From assembly GCA_963785585.1 (NCBI GenBank), contig CAWAVW010000003.1, forward strand, positions 124,001-188,000: DNA of 64,000 nucleotides, written 5' to 3'. The stretch's first letter is position 1. The number at the start of each line of letters is the position of its first letter. The notes under the pieces were generated by a model that saw nothing but the letters and a program-made list of their open reading frames with translations, did no database searches and was not told the DNA's origin. Of the stretch, positions 25,298 through 34,279 are shown in pieces. The translations under genes and the position numbers were made by a program. This stretch comes from Palsa-295 sp963785585. GTDB taxonomy: Bacteria > Acidobacteriota > Terriglobia > Acidiferrales > UBA7541.

Positions 25298-26599
25298 ATG
25301 CCTGATCGCGAGAATCCGCCGAACCTTTCCGTCACTTTTCGCTCGGCAGACGGAATCTCGCGCCGTCGATGGATGATTTGCGGGTTTCTGTTCTTCGCCA
25401 CCACGCTCAACTACATGGACCGCCAGGTGCTGGGAATTCTGGCACCCGACCTGCAGCGAATTATTGGGTGGAATGAACTCCAATACGGCTACATCATCGC
25501 GGCGTTTCAATTCGCATACGCGATCGGGTTGCTGCTCGCTGGCGGAATCATCGATCGAATCGGAACCCGCCTCGGATATGCCCTGGCTATCTCAATTTGG
25601 AGCCTCGCGGCGTTGTGCCATGCGCTGGTGAGCACCGTGCTCGGATTCGGTATCGTGCGTTTTTTTCTGGGATTAGGCGAGTCCGGCAATTTTCCGGCTG
25701 CATTGAAAGTGGTGGCGGAATGGTTTCCCAAGAAAGAGCGCGCGCTGGCCACGGGAATTTTCAATTCGGGTTCGAATATCGGTTCGATCGTGGCACCGCT
25801 CACAATCCCCTGGATCGCAATTCATTGGGGCTGGCGTTGGGCGTTCGTGTTTACGGGCGTTTTCAGTATTTCCTGGCTGATTGCCTGGTTGGTGTTTTAC
25901 CGTTTGCCGCAGCAGCATCCGCGAGTGTCCGCGGCCGAGCTCGCGCATATTGAGTCCGATGCCATCGAACCCATGGGCCGCGTGCCGTGGTCTAAAATCA
26001 TTCCATTTCGCCAGACATGGGCTTATACAATCGCCAAATTTCTAACCGATCCGATCTGGTGGTTCCTGCTCTTCTGGCTGCCGAAATTTCTAAACACGTC
26101 GCATGGGCTGTCGCTCGGCAAGCTCGGCCCGCCCCTGGTGGCCATCTACGTGATGGCGGATGCCGGCAGCATCGCCGGCGGGTGGCTTTCTTCGGTGCTC
26201 ATCCATCGAGGGTGGCCTGTGTATCGCTCGCGCAAGACCGCCATGCTCGTTTGCGCTCTTGCCGTTGTCCCAATCGTCTGTGCCGCCTCGGTCAGCAGCC
26301 TTTGGCTCGCTGTTGCGCTCATCGGGCTCGCCGCCGCGGCGCATCAAGGCTGGTCGGCGAATCTGATGACTTTCCCGTCGGACATGTTTCCGCGGCGCAC
26401 GGTCGCTTCCGTGGCCGGGATCGGAGGTTTCGGAGGCGCTGTGGGCGGAATGGGTATTGCGGCCTTCACAGGGTTGCTGCTGGAATGGACGCATAGCTAC
26501 GTCCCCGTCTTCGTGATCGCTGGATCGGCCTATCTCGTCGCGCTTCTGATGATCCAACTTCTCGTGCCGCGTCTGGAGCGCGTGGAAGTGGATGCATGA
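25298..26599 (+). CDS. MFS transporter, hexuronate (ExuT)-type
   Basis: Twelve-helix major-facilitator carrier, 433 residues. The first helix ends in TTLNYMDRQVLGILAPDLQ, and ERALATGIFNSGSNIGSIVAPL near residue 150 are hallmarks of the anion:cation symporter group that contains ExuT (galacturonate/glucuronate) and GudP. It is followed by KDG kinase, KDPG aldolase and a GH88 hydrolase, which supports import of a uronic acid or unsaturated uronate. A 54-base gap separates it from the kinase. Confidence 0.88.
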   Translation: MPDRENPPNLSVTFRSADGISRRRWMICGFLFFATTLNYMDRQVLGILAPDLQRIIGWNELQYGYIIAAFQFAYAIGLLLAGGIIDRIGTRLGYALAISIWSLAALCHALVSTVLGFGIVRFFLGLGESGNFPAALKVVAEWFPKKERALATGIFNSGSNIGSIVAPLTIPWIAIHWGWRWAFVFTGVFSISWLIAWLVFYRLPQQHPRVSAAELAHIESDAIEPMGRVPWSKIIPFRQTWAYTIAKFLTDPIWWFLLFWLPKFLNTSHGLSLGKLGPPLVAIYVMADAGSIAGGWLSSVLIHRGWPVYRSRKTAMLVCALAVVPIVCAASVSSLWLAVALIGLAAAAHQGWSANLMTFPSDMFPRRTVASVAGIGGFGGAVGGMGIAAFTGLLLEWTHSYVPVFVIAGSAYLVALLMIQLLVPRLERVEVDA

Positions 26600-26653
26600 T
26601 TCTGAAACTACTTCTATACTCTTCGAAAAGTTTATTCCGCTTGAGGTGGAAGC

Positions 26654-27748
26654 ATGCCGTTGAAGGTCAAGAGTAAAGATGTTTGCCGCTGGGACGCGCT
26701 GAGCCTGGGCGAAGTGATGCTCCGATTCGATCCCGGCGAGAAGCGCATCTGGACGACGCGCAATTTTGATGTGTACGAAGGCGGCGGTGAATATAACGTA
26801 GCCCGCGGATTGAAGCGCTGTTTTGGAAAAGACACGGCCATCGTTACGGCGTTTGTGGATAATCCGGTGGGCCGGCTGGTCGAGGATCTGATTCTGCAGG
26901 GAGGAGTCGATTCTTCTCTGGTTCGATGGGTTGCCGACGATGGCGTCGGTCGCACGGCCCGCAACGGCCTGAATTTCACCGAACGCGGATTTGGCGTTCG
27001 CGCCGCGCTCGGATGCTCAGACCGTGGTCATACAGCAGTTTCGCAACTCAAACCGGGCGACATCGACTGGGACACGGTGTTCGGCAAGTCGGGTGTTCGA
27101 TGGTTCCACACGGGCGGAATTTTCTGCGCGCTGTCGTCCAGCACTCCCGCAGTGGCCCGTGAGGCGATGGAAGCCGCAAAACGCCACGGTGTGGTCGTTT
27201 CGTACGATTTGAACTACCGCGAGTCGCTCTGGAAAAGCATCGGCGGCAAGAAGCAGGCGCAGGAAGTGAATCGCAGCCTCGCGCCGCTGGTCAACGTGAT
27301 GCTCGGCAACGAAGAGGATTTTTCCGCCGCGCTTGGGTTTGAAGTGAAAGGCGCCGATGAATCTCTGAGCCATTTCGAAGCGGACGCGTTCAAAGGCATG
27401 ATCGAGAAGGTGGTGAAGACATTTCCATTTCAGGTCGTGGCGACCACGCTTCGCAAAGCGAGAACCGCCACCCGCAACGACTGGGGTGCTATCTGTTACG
27501 CGGAGGGAGAGTTTTACGAGGCAAAAAATCGCGAAGACCTGGAAATTCTGGATCGAGTCGGCGGCGGAGATTCGTTCGCTTCCGGTTTGATCTACGGTTT
27601 CCTGGAAGGGAAAGGGCCGCAGTGGGCCGTCGAATGTGGCGCGGCACACGGCGCGATGGCGATGACGACTCCGGGCGACACTTCGATGGCGACTTTGAAA
27701 GAAGTTTTGCAAGTAATGAAAGGTGTGGGCGCGCGCATTTCGCGATAG
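26654..27748 (+). CDS. kdgK: 2-keto-3-deoxygluconate kinase (PfkB family)
   Basis: Ribokinase-fold sugar kinase, 364 residues. The substrate segment EGGGEYNVARGLKRCFG near the N-terminus and the C-terminal DRVGGGDSFASGLIYGF, with the anion hole and catalytic Asp, define PfkB family 2. Start ATG 26654 follows GAGGTGG. It would make KDPG from 2-keto-3-deoxy-D-gluconate, and the aldolase that splits KDPG is next, 63 bases on. The assignment to KDG rather than another keto-sugar relies on that neighbour and on the uronate carrier upstream. Confidence 0.88.
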   Translation: MPLKVKSKDVCRWDALSLGEVMLRFDPGEKRIWTTRNFDVYEGGGEYNVARGLKRCFGKDTAIVTAFVDNPVGRLVEDLILQGGVDSSLVRWVADDGVGRTARNGLNFTERGFGVRAALGCSDRGHTAVSQLKPGDIDWDTVFGKSGVRWFHTGGIFCALSSSTPAVAREAMEAAKRHGVVVSYDLNYRESLWKSIGGKKQAQEVNRSLAPLVNVMLGNEEDFSAALGFEVKGADESLSHFEADAFKGMIEKVVKTFPFQVVATTLRKARTATRNDWGAICYAEGEFYEAKNREDLEILDRVGGGDSFASGLIYGFLEGKGPQWAVECGAAHGAMAMTTPGDTSMATLKEVLQVMKGVGARISR

Positions 27749-27811
27749 CTATTCGCCCGGACGAAGGTACGCGGTTTCTTCAAATATTCCCCAGCGGAAG
27801 GTGGCGTTTCG

Positions 27812-28474
27812 ATGCATCGAGAAGAGATTATTCGCCGCATCCGCGATATTGGAATCGTCCCCGTCATTCGTGCGAATTCGGCTTCCCATGTGGACCTGGC
27901 CGCCGACGCCGTTCGCGCCGGGGGAGTGCCCATCGTCGAAATCACCATGACGGTTCCCGGCGCGGTTGAAACCATCGCAAAGCTCGCTCTGCGCGAGGGC
28001 GATAATCTTCTAATCGGAGCCGGAACGGTGTTGGACGCAGCCACCGCGCGTCTCTGCATCGACGCCGGCGCGCAATTCATCGTCAGCCCTGGCCTCGACG
28101 TTCCGACCGTCGAATACGTTCGCGGTGCAGGAAAGGTGATGATGGCCGGTTCGCTGACTCCCACCGAAGTGATCACCGCCTGGAAAGCCGGATCGGACTT
28201 CGTAAAAATATTTCCGTGCGGCGCGACGGGCGGCCCGAAGTATATTCAAGCGCTGAAAGGCCCGTTGCCGCAAATCCCAATGATTCCTACCGGCGGCGTA
28301 AATCTTTCCACGGCCGCGGATTTCATCCGCGCGGGCGTCGAGGCGCTTGGAATCGGAGGCGAACTTGTATCGGCTGCTGCGCTGAAATCCGGCGACGTCA
28401 GCGCCATTACCGAATCCGCGCGGAGATTCGTGGCAATCGTAAAAGAAACACGCGCCGCGACCGAGGCGAACTAG
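27812..28474 (+). CDS. eda: KDPG/KHG aldolase
   Basis: Class I aldolase of 220 residues that cleaves 2-keto-3-deoxy-6-phosphogluconate to pyruvate and glyceraldehyde 3-phosphate. Conserved parts appear in order: GIVPVIRAN, VEITMTVPGA with the catalytic Glu, GAGTVLDAATA, FIVSPGLD, GSLTPTEVITAWKAGSDFVKIFP with the Schiff-base Lys, and IPTGGVN. The last step of the uronate route with KdgK. Its TAG is two bases before the start of the GH88 gene. Confidence 0.93.
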   Translation: MHREEIIRRIRDIGIVPVIRANSASHVDLAADAVRAGGVPIVEITMTVPGAVETIAKLALREGDNLLIGAGTVLDAATARLCIDAGAQFIVSPGLDVPTVEYVRGAGKVMMAGSLTPTEVITAWKAGSDFVKIFPCGATGGPKYIQALKGPLPQIPMIPTGGVNLSTAADFIRAGVEALGIGGELVSAAALKSGDVSAITESARRFVAIVKETRAATEAN

Positions 28475-28476
28475 CA

Positions 28477-31056
28477 ATGCGATGCCAGCGGGGCGTTCTC
28501 GCGCTCGTTGCTCTCTGTTTTCTTGCAAGCCTGCCCGCGCAGGCTGACTCCCGGATCAAGTCGATCAAAATTGCGGTGCAGAATCCGTCTGACTCCGCGC
28601 GGCCCGCCTCGGACATCGTGATTCCGATTGCGGAGCTGAAAAAAATCGCGCCGAACTTCACACCGGGCGCCGCGATTGTTACGACGTCGGACGCCGCAAC
28701 TCTCGCCGAAGATGCGGCCGTGCTTGCAACCACGGAGCTTCCTTCGCAAGTGGACGGAATCGAAGACGAGCGCCACGCCGATGAACTGGCGTTTCAAGTC
28801 GATTTGAAGCCCCACCAGACGCGAATCGTCACCATCTCTTACGGGGAAGGCGATCGGATTTGGCGGCTCCGCGGCGACTACGCAAAGCGCACCGACGCTT
28901 TATTCAGCACAAAGTTCGAAGGCGCCGGCTGGGAGTCGGATGTTGACGCGTTTCGAATCTACTTCGATAAGCGCAACGGCATCGATCTGTACGGAAAGGT
29001 CCGGCGAACGATTCAGCTTCGGAAAATCGGGTCCCCCGACTATCTCTACTACGATGAATCGCCGGAGGGCCGCGACATCTTTAAAGTCGGGAATTCTCTG
29101 GGGATTGGCGGTGTAGGAATTTTGGTGAACGGGCAGGTCGTAAAGCCGGCGGACGTGAAGAATCGTTCGTGGCGTGTCATTTCATCCGGGCCGGTTCGGT
29201 CAATTCTGGAACTGACCTATTCCGGCTGGGCCGTGAACGGAAAGACGGTAAATCTTCGTTCGCGGTTCACGATTTGGGCCGGCGAGTATGGCTTTCATCA
29301 TTCCATCGTCACGGATGCCGAAAGCGCAGGAACGATTGTCACCGGAGTTCCGATCAAGCCAAACATCGAGGCAATCCTGCCAGATTCGCAAGCGACGAGC
29401 ACGCCGTGGCTCGCACTGTGGGGCGAACAAGTGGTGAGCCCTGGCGCGGCCGAATCCGGGACCGTTGCGGGCCAAAACCTCGGCATCGCCGTGATTACGT
29501 CGGGGCTCGAAGCCGCCTACGACAAAGACGATTTGAATTATTTGCTGAAGCTCAAGCTCAGAACCGGGCAGGCCGAATGGTTCGCCATGGCCGCGTGGGA
29601 CCAGGAGGGTACAAACCGTCTGGTCGGAGCCGGCCCACGAACGGCTGTCGGATTCGAAACGAATTTCGTGTTGCCGTCGGACGGAATCCGTTCGCGCGAG
29701 CAATTTCTCGCCAAAGTGAAGGATCAAGCCGACCGCCTGGCGGAGCCCGCGACGTACGCAATACTGACGCCGATCGTCGAAACTCAGGCCGCTGTCCCGC
29801 GCAACACGCGAACGTACCGTGAAGCGATTGATTTGCTGCGCACCCAAATCGACCAAACCGCCGCCGCGTGGGCGCCAATCGTTACTCCGATCGCCGCCGA
29901 TAAATTCGGACCCTACATTGGCCAGGGATTTTTTACCGAAGGCAGCAACGCGACGGGCGAATGGATTCCGCAGAATGGTTACTACTGGACCGGCTCCTTC
30001 TGGCCAGGCGAGCTATGGCAAATGTACGCGCGCACTCATGACGAAAAATATAAGGCCTGGGCTGAATTGTGGGGCTCAAAGCTCGCGGGCCAGGAAATGA
30101 ACCAGAATCACGACGCTGGGTTTCTGTATTTCTATACTTCGGTGCTGGGCTACGAACAAACGCACGATCCGTCGATGCGCGAAAGTGCCCTGCGCGCCGC
30201 CGCACGTTTGCAGCAGCTTTACAATCCCACGACCCACCTGATCGCGTCGTGGGCCGTGAACGGCAACGATACGATCATCGACACGATGATGAATCTGCAA
30301 TTGCTGTGGTGGGCCAGCCGCGAAACGGGCGATCCGAAGTGGCGCGACATGGCGCTCAGCCACGCGCTGCGCGCCAGCGAATGGCTGGTGCGTCCGGATG
30401 GTTCGACGACACAGTCCGTCCATTACAATCCCGGCGACAATCCGCAGGAATTCCAAATCACCAGCGGGCCGGGCGAAAAAAACTCCAGCTGGATTCACAT
30501 TCCCAACAACATCCCGCCCGGCGAAATGATTTTCACCCACACGCATCAGGGATTCGCCGCCGATACCACCTGGTCGCGGGGCGCCGCATGGGCGCTGTAC
30601 GGATTCACAGCGGCGTACGCCGAAACCAAAGATCCTCGCATGCTGGCCACGGCGCAGAAAGTGGCGGACTACATTGCCGACAATCTTCCGGCGGATGGCG
30701 TTCCCTGGTATGACTTCGTGGACGAGGGTGTTCACTTCAGGAACCGGGATACTTCGGCTGCGGCGATCGCCGCCGGCGGATTCCTGCGGCTCTCGGAGCT
30801 TGCCGGCGACGCGGAAAAGTCATCGCGTTACCGTCGCGAAGGCGAACGCATCACAAAATCTTTGATCGACAATTACCTGACGCCGCTCGCGCCGGATGAT
30901 CGCCGTGCGCACGGGATCTTAATCGATGGATGCAGCGTGCGGCCCGATTCGTCGCCACTCATTTACGGCCAGTACTATTTGCTGGAGACGCTTCTCTGGC
31001 TCGACGCGCGGGACGAATCAAAGGCGCACGCATCGGCCGACACGCGCGGCTACTGA
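28477..31056 (+). CDS. DUF4861-GH88 fusion, unsaturated glucuronyl hydrolase
   Basis: Secreted 859-residue two-part enzyme. A signal peptide (MRCQRGVLALVALCFLASLPAQA) is followed by a domain of about 400 residues that I recognise as DUF4861 (GDYAKRTDALFSTKFEGAGW, FKVGNSLGIGGVGILVN), then a GH88 (alpha/alpha)6 barrel from about residue 470. The two catalytic Asp of GH88 are visible: NHDAGF (Asp546) and IIDTMMNLQLLWWASRETGD (Asp602). GH88 enzymes remove 4,5-unsaturated uronic acid from oligosaccharides produced by polysaccharide lyases, and the product feeds to KDG. ATG 28477 is two bases after the eda stop codon. The domain fusion is unusual. Its end overlaps the convergent SDR by seven bases. 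Confidence 0.85.
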   Translation: MRCQRGVLALVALCFLASLPAQADSRIKSIKIAVQNPSDSARPASDIVIPIAELKKIAPNFTPGAAIVTTSDAATLAEDAAVLATTELPSQVDGIEDERHADELAFQVDLKPHQTRIVTISYGEGDRIWRLRGDYAKRTDALFSTKFEGAGWESDVDAFRIYFDKRNGIDLYGKVRRTIQLRKIGSPDYLYYDESPEGRDIFKVGNSLGIGGVGILVNGQVVKPADVKNRSWRVISSGPVRSILELTYSGWAVNGKTVNLRSRFTIWAGEYGFHHSIVTDAESAGTIVTGVPIKPNIEAILPDSQATSTPWLALWGEQVVSPGAAESGTVAGQNLGIAVITSGLEAAYDKDDLNYLLKLKLRTGQAEWFAMAAWDQEGTNRLVGAGPRTAVGFETNFVLPSDGIRSREQFLAKVKDQADRLAEPATYAILTPIVETQAAVPRNTRTYREAIDLLRTQIDQTAAAWAPIVTPIAADKFGPYIGQGFFTEGSNATGEWIPQNGYYWTGSFWPGELWQMYARTHDEKYKAWAELWGSKLAGQEMNQNHDAGFLYFYTSVLGYEQTHDPSMRESALRAAARLQQLYNPTTHLIASWAVNGNDTIIDTMMNLQLLWWASRETGDPKWRDMALSHALRASEWLVRPDGSTTQSVHYNPGDNPQEFQITSGPGEKNSSWIHIPNNIPPGEMIFTHTHQGFAADTTWSRGAAWALYGFTAAYAETKDPRMLATAQKVADYIADNLPADGVPWYDFVDEGVHFRNRDTSAAAIAAGGFLRLSELAGDAEKSSRYRREGERITKSLIDNYLTPLAPDDRRAHGILIDGCSVRPDSSPLIYGQYYLLETLLWLDARDESKAHASADTRGY

Positions 31057-31826
31057 TTCACGCCGCTAGCGAGAAAGCCCCCATCTACCACCAGCACCTG
31101 ACCGGTAACGAACCGCGCTGCTTCCGACGACAGAAAAACCGCCGCCCCCACCAGTTCTTCCACTTGCCCGAATCTTCCCATCGGAGTCCGCATTAAAAAT
31201 TCTTTGCCGCGCGGGGAACTATCGAGCAGGTTGGTATTCATCGCGGTGCGAAACACTCCGGGAGCAATTGCGTTGACGCAGACGCCATCCTTTGCCCATT
31301 CCACCGCGAGCGATTGCGTCAGCGAAGCGACGGCCGCTTTACTCGCAGAGTAGGCGGCTACTTCCATGAGCGCTACGAACGAACTCAGTGACGCGATATT
31401 CACGATGCGCCCATATTTTCGTTCGATCATGTGGCGACCGAAGACCTGGCAGGAGCGCAGCGTTCCCGTCAGATTCGTTTCGAGGATTTCATTCCACTCC
31501 GATTCCGGCAAGTCCAGCGTCGGCGTCCGCTTCGTCCGCCCCGCGCAGTTCAGCAGAATTTCCACGCTGCCGAATTCCGCTTTGCACGCGTCGAGCAAAC
31601 CTTCCAGGCTTTCGCGGCTGGTCACGTCGGTGGTCACGGCGAGTGACCGCCGGCCCATGGTTCGAATCTCGTCGGCCGTCGAAGCTGCCAGATCCGCGCG
31701 CCGGCCCGTTGGAACCACGTTGGCCCCGGCCACCGCCAGGCCCTTGGCCAGTGCCAGGCCGATTCCAGAGGTGCCGCCAATTACCACAGCGGTCTTATTT
31801 TTCAAATCGAGTTCAGGATGCCCCAT
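31050..31826 (-). CDS. SDR-family oxidoreductase (sugar-acid type)
   Basis: Classical short-chain dehydrogenase of 258 residues: GGTSGIGLALAKGL coenzyme motif, Ser in IASLSSF and YSASK active site. The sequence type (AVVIGGTSGIGLALA, VDGGFLASGVNQ) is close to gluconate 5-dehydrogenase and 2-deoxy-D-gluconate 3-dehydrogenase (KduD) proteins. It lies between the GH88 hydrolase and the ManD-like dehydratase, so it may be KduD, or an SDR-type mannonate oxidoreductase feeding ManD. It is divergent from the ManD gene and ends inside the last codons of the GH88 gene. Confidence 0.85.
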   Translation of the reverse strand: MGHPELDLKNKTAVVIGGTSGIGLALAKGLAVAGANVVPTGRRADLAASTADEIRTMGRRSLAVTTDVTSRESLEGLLDACKAEFGSVEILLNCAGRTKRTPTLDLPESEWNEILETNLTGTLRSCQVFGRHMIERKYGRIVNIASLSSFVALMEVAAYSASKAAVASLTQSLAVEWAKDGVCVNAIAPGVFRTAMNTNLLDSSPRGKEFLMRTPMGRFGQVEELVGAAVFLSSEAARFVTGQVLVVDGGFLASGVNQ

Positions 31827-31979
31827 CGAAGTTGTTCCTCTCGGCGAAAATGTTCGAGCAGCTATTTAACCACAGCGTTGCCGCGCGCGGCCCACGGTCG
31901 CGGGTCGCGTCAACGTTCGCGGTAGCCTCGCGGCGCTCCCTCGTGTATCGTTTTGCCATCCTGTCGAGCCAAGAGTCCG

Positions 31980-33191
31980 ATGAAAATAACAGACGCGAAA
32001 GTAATTATCTGCAGCCCGGGACGCAACTTCGTCACGGTGAAAATTACCACCGAAGACGGCATCTATGGCGTCGGCGACGCTACGCTGAACGGACGGGAAC
32101 TTGCCGTCGCTAGTTATCTTTCCGATCACATTTTGCCGCTGCTGATCGGACGCGACGCGCGTCGTATCGAAGACATTTGGCAGTACCTTTACAAGGGCGC
32201 ATATTGGCGCCGCGGGCCGGTCACCATGTCCGCGATTTCGGCGATCGATGTGGCGCTCTGGGACATTAAAGCCAAGAGCATGGACGCGCCGCTTTACCAG
32301 CTTCTAGGCGGAGCCTCGCGCGATGCGGTGATGGTCTACGGCCACGCCAGCGGAAACGATCTGGACGGAACGGTCGCCGCCGTTGCCGAGTACATGAAGC
32401 TCGGCTATAAAGCCATCCGCGCGCAATCCGGAATTCCCGGCCTGGCCAGCACGTACGGCGTAGGTCGCGGCGCCATGTACTACGAACCGGCCGAGAAGGG
32501 GTCCGCTCCGCAGGAAAACGCCTGGTCCACCGAGCATTACCTGCAGTTTGTTCCCAACCTGTTCGCGCGGCTAAGAAAGGAGTTCGGCTCCGAAATTCAT
32601 CTCTTGCATGACGTTCATCACCGTCTCACGCCGATCGAAGCGGGCCGGCTGGGCAAGAGCCTGGAACCGTACCATTTGTTCTGGATGGAAGATCCCGTTC
32701 CCGCGGAGCTGCAGGAAAGCTTTCGGCTGATTCGCCAGCACACCACCACGCCGCTGGCGGTCGGTGAAGTCTTCAACTCGATTTTCGATTGCCAGCAACT
32801 GATCGAAGAACAGTTGATCGACTACATTCGCGCCACAGTTGTCCACGCGGGCGGAATCACGCACTTGCGAAAAATCGCCGCACTCGCCGAGCTTTATCAC
32901 GTCCGCACCGGCTGCCATGGCGCCACGGACCTGAGTCCCGTGTGCATGGCCGCGGCACTCCACTTCGATCTGAGCGTCCACAATTTCGGAATTCAGGAAT
33001 ATATGCGCCACACCGACGCCACCGATGCGGTCTTTCCGCACAAGTACCGGTTCGAAAACGGCTTCATGCATCCCGGAAATGCGCCGGGCCTGGGCGTGGA
33101 TATCGACGAAGACCAGGCGGCGAAGTTTCCCTACGAACGAGCGTACTTACCCATCAATCGCAAACTCGACGGCACGATGCACAACTGGTAG
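31980..33191 (+). CDS. manD: Mannonate dehydratase-type enolase-superfamily enzyme (ManD)
   Basis: Enolase-superfamily dehydratase of 403 residues. The N-terminal capping domain is followed by a barrel with metal ligands in LLHDVHHRL (Asp), WMEDPV (Glu) and AVGEVFNSIFDCQ (Glu); the acid/base side carries YGHASG, QSGIP and GCHGATDLSPV with His. The C-terminus NRKLDGTMHNW matches the W-ending C-terminus of the ManD family. ManD members dehydrate D-mannonate (or D-gluconate) to KDG, the substrate of KdgK encoded upstream. ATG 31980 starts the family-typical MKITDAKVII. Substrate spread in this family is real, so mannonate is likely but not sure. Confidence 0.88.
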   Translation: MKITDAKVIICSPGRNFVTVKITTEDGIYGVGDATLNGRELAVASYLSDHILPLLIGRDARRIEDIWQYLYKGAYWRRGPVTMSAISAIDVALWDIKAKSMDAPLYQLLGGASRDAVMVYGHASGNDLDGTVAAVAEYMKLGYKAIRAQSGIPGLASTYGVGRGAMYYEPAEKGSAPQENAWSTEHYLQFVPNLFARLRKEFGSEIHLLHDVHHRLTPIEAGRLGKSLEPYHLFWMEDPVPAELQESFRLIRQHTTTPLAVGEVFNSIFDCQQLIEEQLIDYIRATVVHAGGITHLRKIAALAELYHVRTGCHGATDLSPVCMAAALHFDLSVHNFGIQEYMRHTDATDAVFPHKYRFENGFMHPGNAPGLGVDIDEDQAAKFPYERAYLPINRKLDGTMHNW

Positions 33192-33197
33192 CAATCT

Positions 33198-34058
33198 TTA
33201 TTGCGGAGCCCATGCGACGATTTTCTGCCGCGATTCTCCGAGCGAATCGATACCCAATTCCACCACGTCGCCCGGCTTTAAATAGGTCGGCGGCTTCATT
33301 CCCAGCGCCACTCCCGCGGGCGTCCCCGTGCTGATTACATCTCCGGGCAGCAGGGTCATGAACTCGCTGATGTAGCTCACGAGTGTCGGCACGTCGAAGA
33401 TCATGTTCGCCGTTGTGCCTTGCTGCCGGAATTCCTGGTTTACTTTCAACCACATTCCCAGTTTCCCGGAGTCAGGTATCTCGTCCGTCGTTGCGAGAAA
33501 TGGACCCAACGGCGCAAAAGTGTCGCAGCTTTTGCCTTTCACCCATTGCCCACCGCGTTCCAACTGAAAGCTGCGCTCGGAATAATCGTTGTGCAGTGCG
33601 TATCCCGCCACATGGGCAAGCGCGCGCTCTTTCGGAACGTAGGAAGCTTTCTTCCCGATGACTACGGCCAGCTCTACTTCCCAGTCAACCTTTTCCGCGC
33701 CCCGCGGAATGATGACATCGTCGTCAGGCCCAATCAGCGATGAAGTGGATTTGAAGAATAGAATGGGTTCTGCCGGGATTTTTCCGCCCGTCTCCGCCGC
33801 ATGGTCGCGATAGTTCAGTCCGATGCAGACGATCTTGCTGGGACGGCAGATCGGGGGGCCGAGCCGCTCCGACGCGCTCACCCGCGGGGCGCTTTCTCCT
33901 CGGCTTGCGAACCACTGCCGAAGCCGGTCGAGCCCGTCGCCGGCGAAAAAGAGTTCATCGAAATCGCGGCCGAAGTCCGATGCGTCAATGCGGACGCCGT
34001 CGCTCCGTAAAATTCCAGGCTTTTCGTTACCCGCAGGGCCAAACCGGATGAGTTTCAT
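33198..34058 (-). CDS. Fumarylacetoacetate hydrolase family, probable diketo-deoxy-fuconate hydrolase
   Basis: FAH-fold C-C hydrolase of 286 residues. The metal-binding Glu cluster is in DWEVELAVVIGKK, the active-site His in GLNYRDHAAETG and KGKSCDTFAPLGPFL marks the substrate region; the C-terminal GTPAGVALGMKPP is typical. Close relatives split 2,4-diketo-3-deoxy-L-fuconate or -rhamnonate into pyruvate and L-lactate; they are often annotated ureidoglycolate lyase. It is transcribed away from the fucose/galactose operon at 34280 and ends six bases from the manD stop codon. The other five steps of the fucose route lie in that operon, which supports this role. A TTGACA sits on this strand at 34095-34090, but no good -10 follows. 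Confidence 0.85.
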   Translation of the reverse strand: MKLIRFGPAGNEKPGILRSDGVRIDASDFGRDFDELFFAGDGLDRLRQWFASRGESAPRVSASERLGPPICRPSKIVCIGLNYRDHAAETGGKIPAEPILFFKSTSSLIGPDDDVIIPRGAEKVDWEVELAVVIGKKASYVPKERALAHVAGYALHNDYSERSFQLERGGQWVKGKSCDTFAPLGPFLATTDEIPDSGKLGMWLKVNQEFRQQGTTANMIFDVPTLVSYISEFMTLLPGDVISTGTPAGVALGMKPPTYLKPGDVVELGIDSLGESRQKIVAWAPQ

Positions 34059-34279
34059 GGATGCTCAGCTAATCTCGCCCCCGTCGAACTGTCAAGCGGT
34101 TTCCAGTCATTTCCAGGTTCTTCCGGGCGTCTTCTCGGCGATTCGCGGCGCCCCGATCCTGTCCGATAGGCCATAGCGCGAACGCCGAAACGGGAGTAAT
34201 CTGCTTGGCGGCTTGATCGCGGGGAAGGCACAGGAAGCCCACACGCCGTGGACTTTCGGTGCCAATCGAGGGTGCGCAC

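Noticed and set aside
34067..34095. TTGACA on the minus strand as promoter of the FAH-family gene
   Set aside because: The hexamer is perfect, but bases at 16-18 spacing (TTAGCT region) do not resemble a -10; kept only as a remark.
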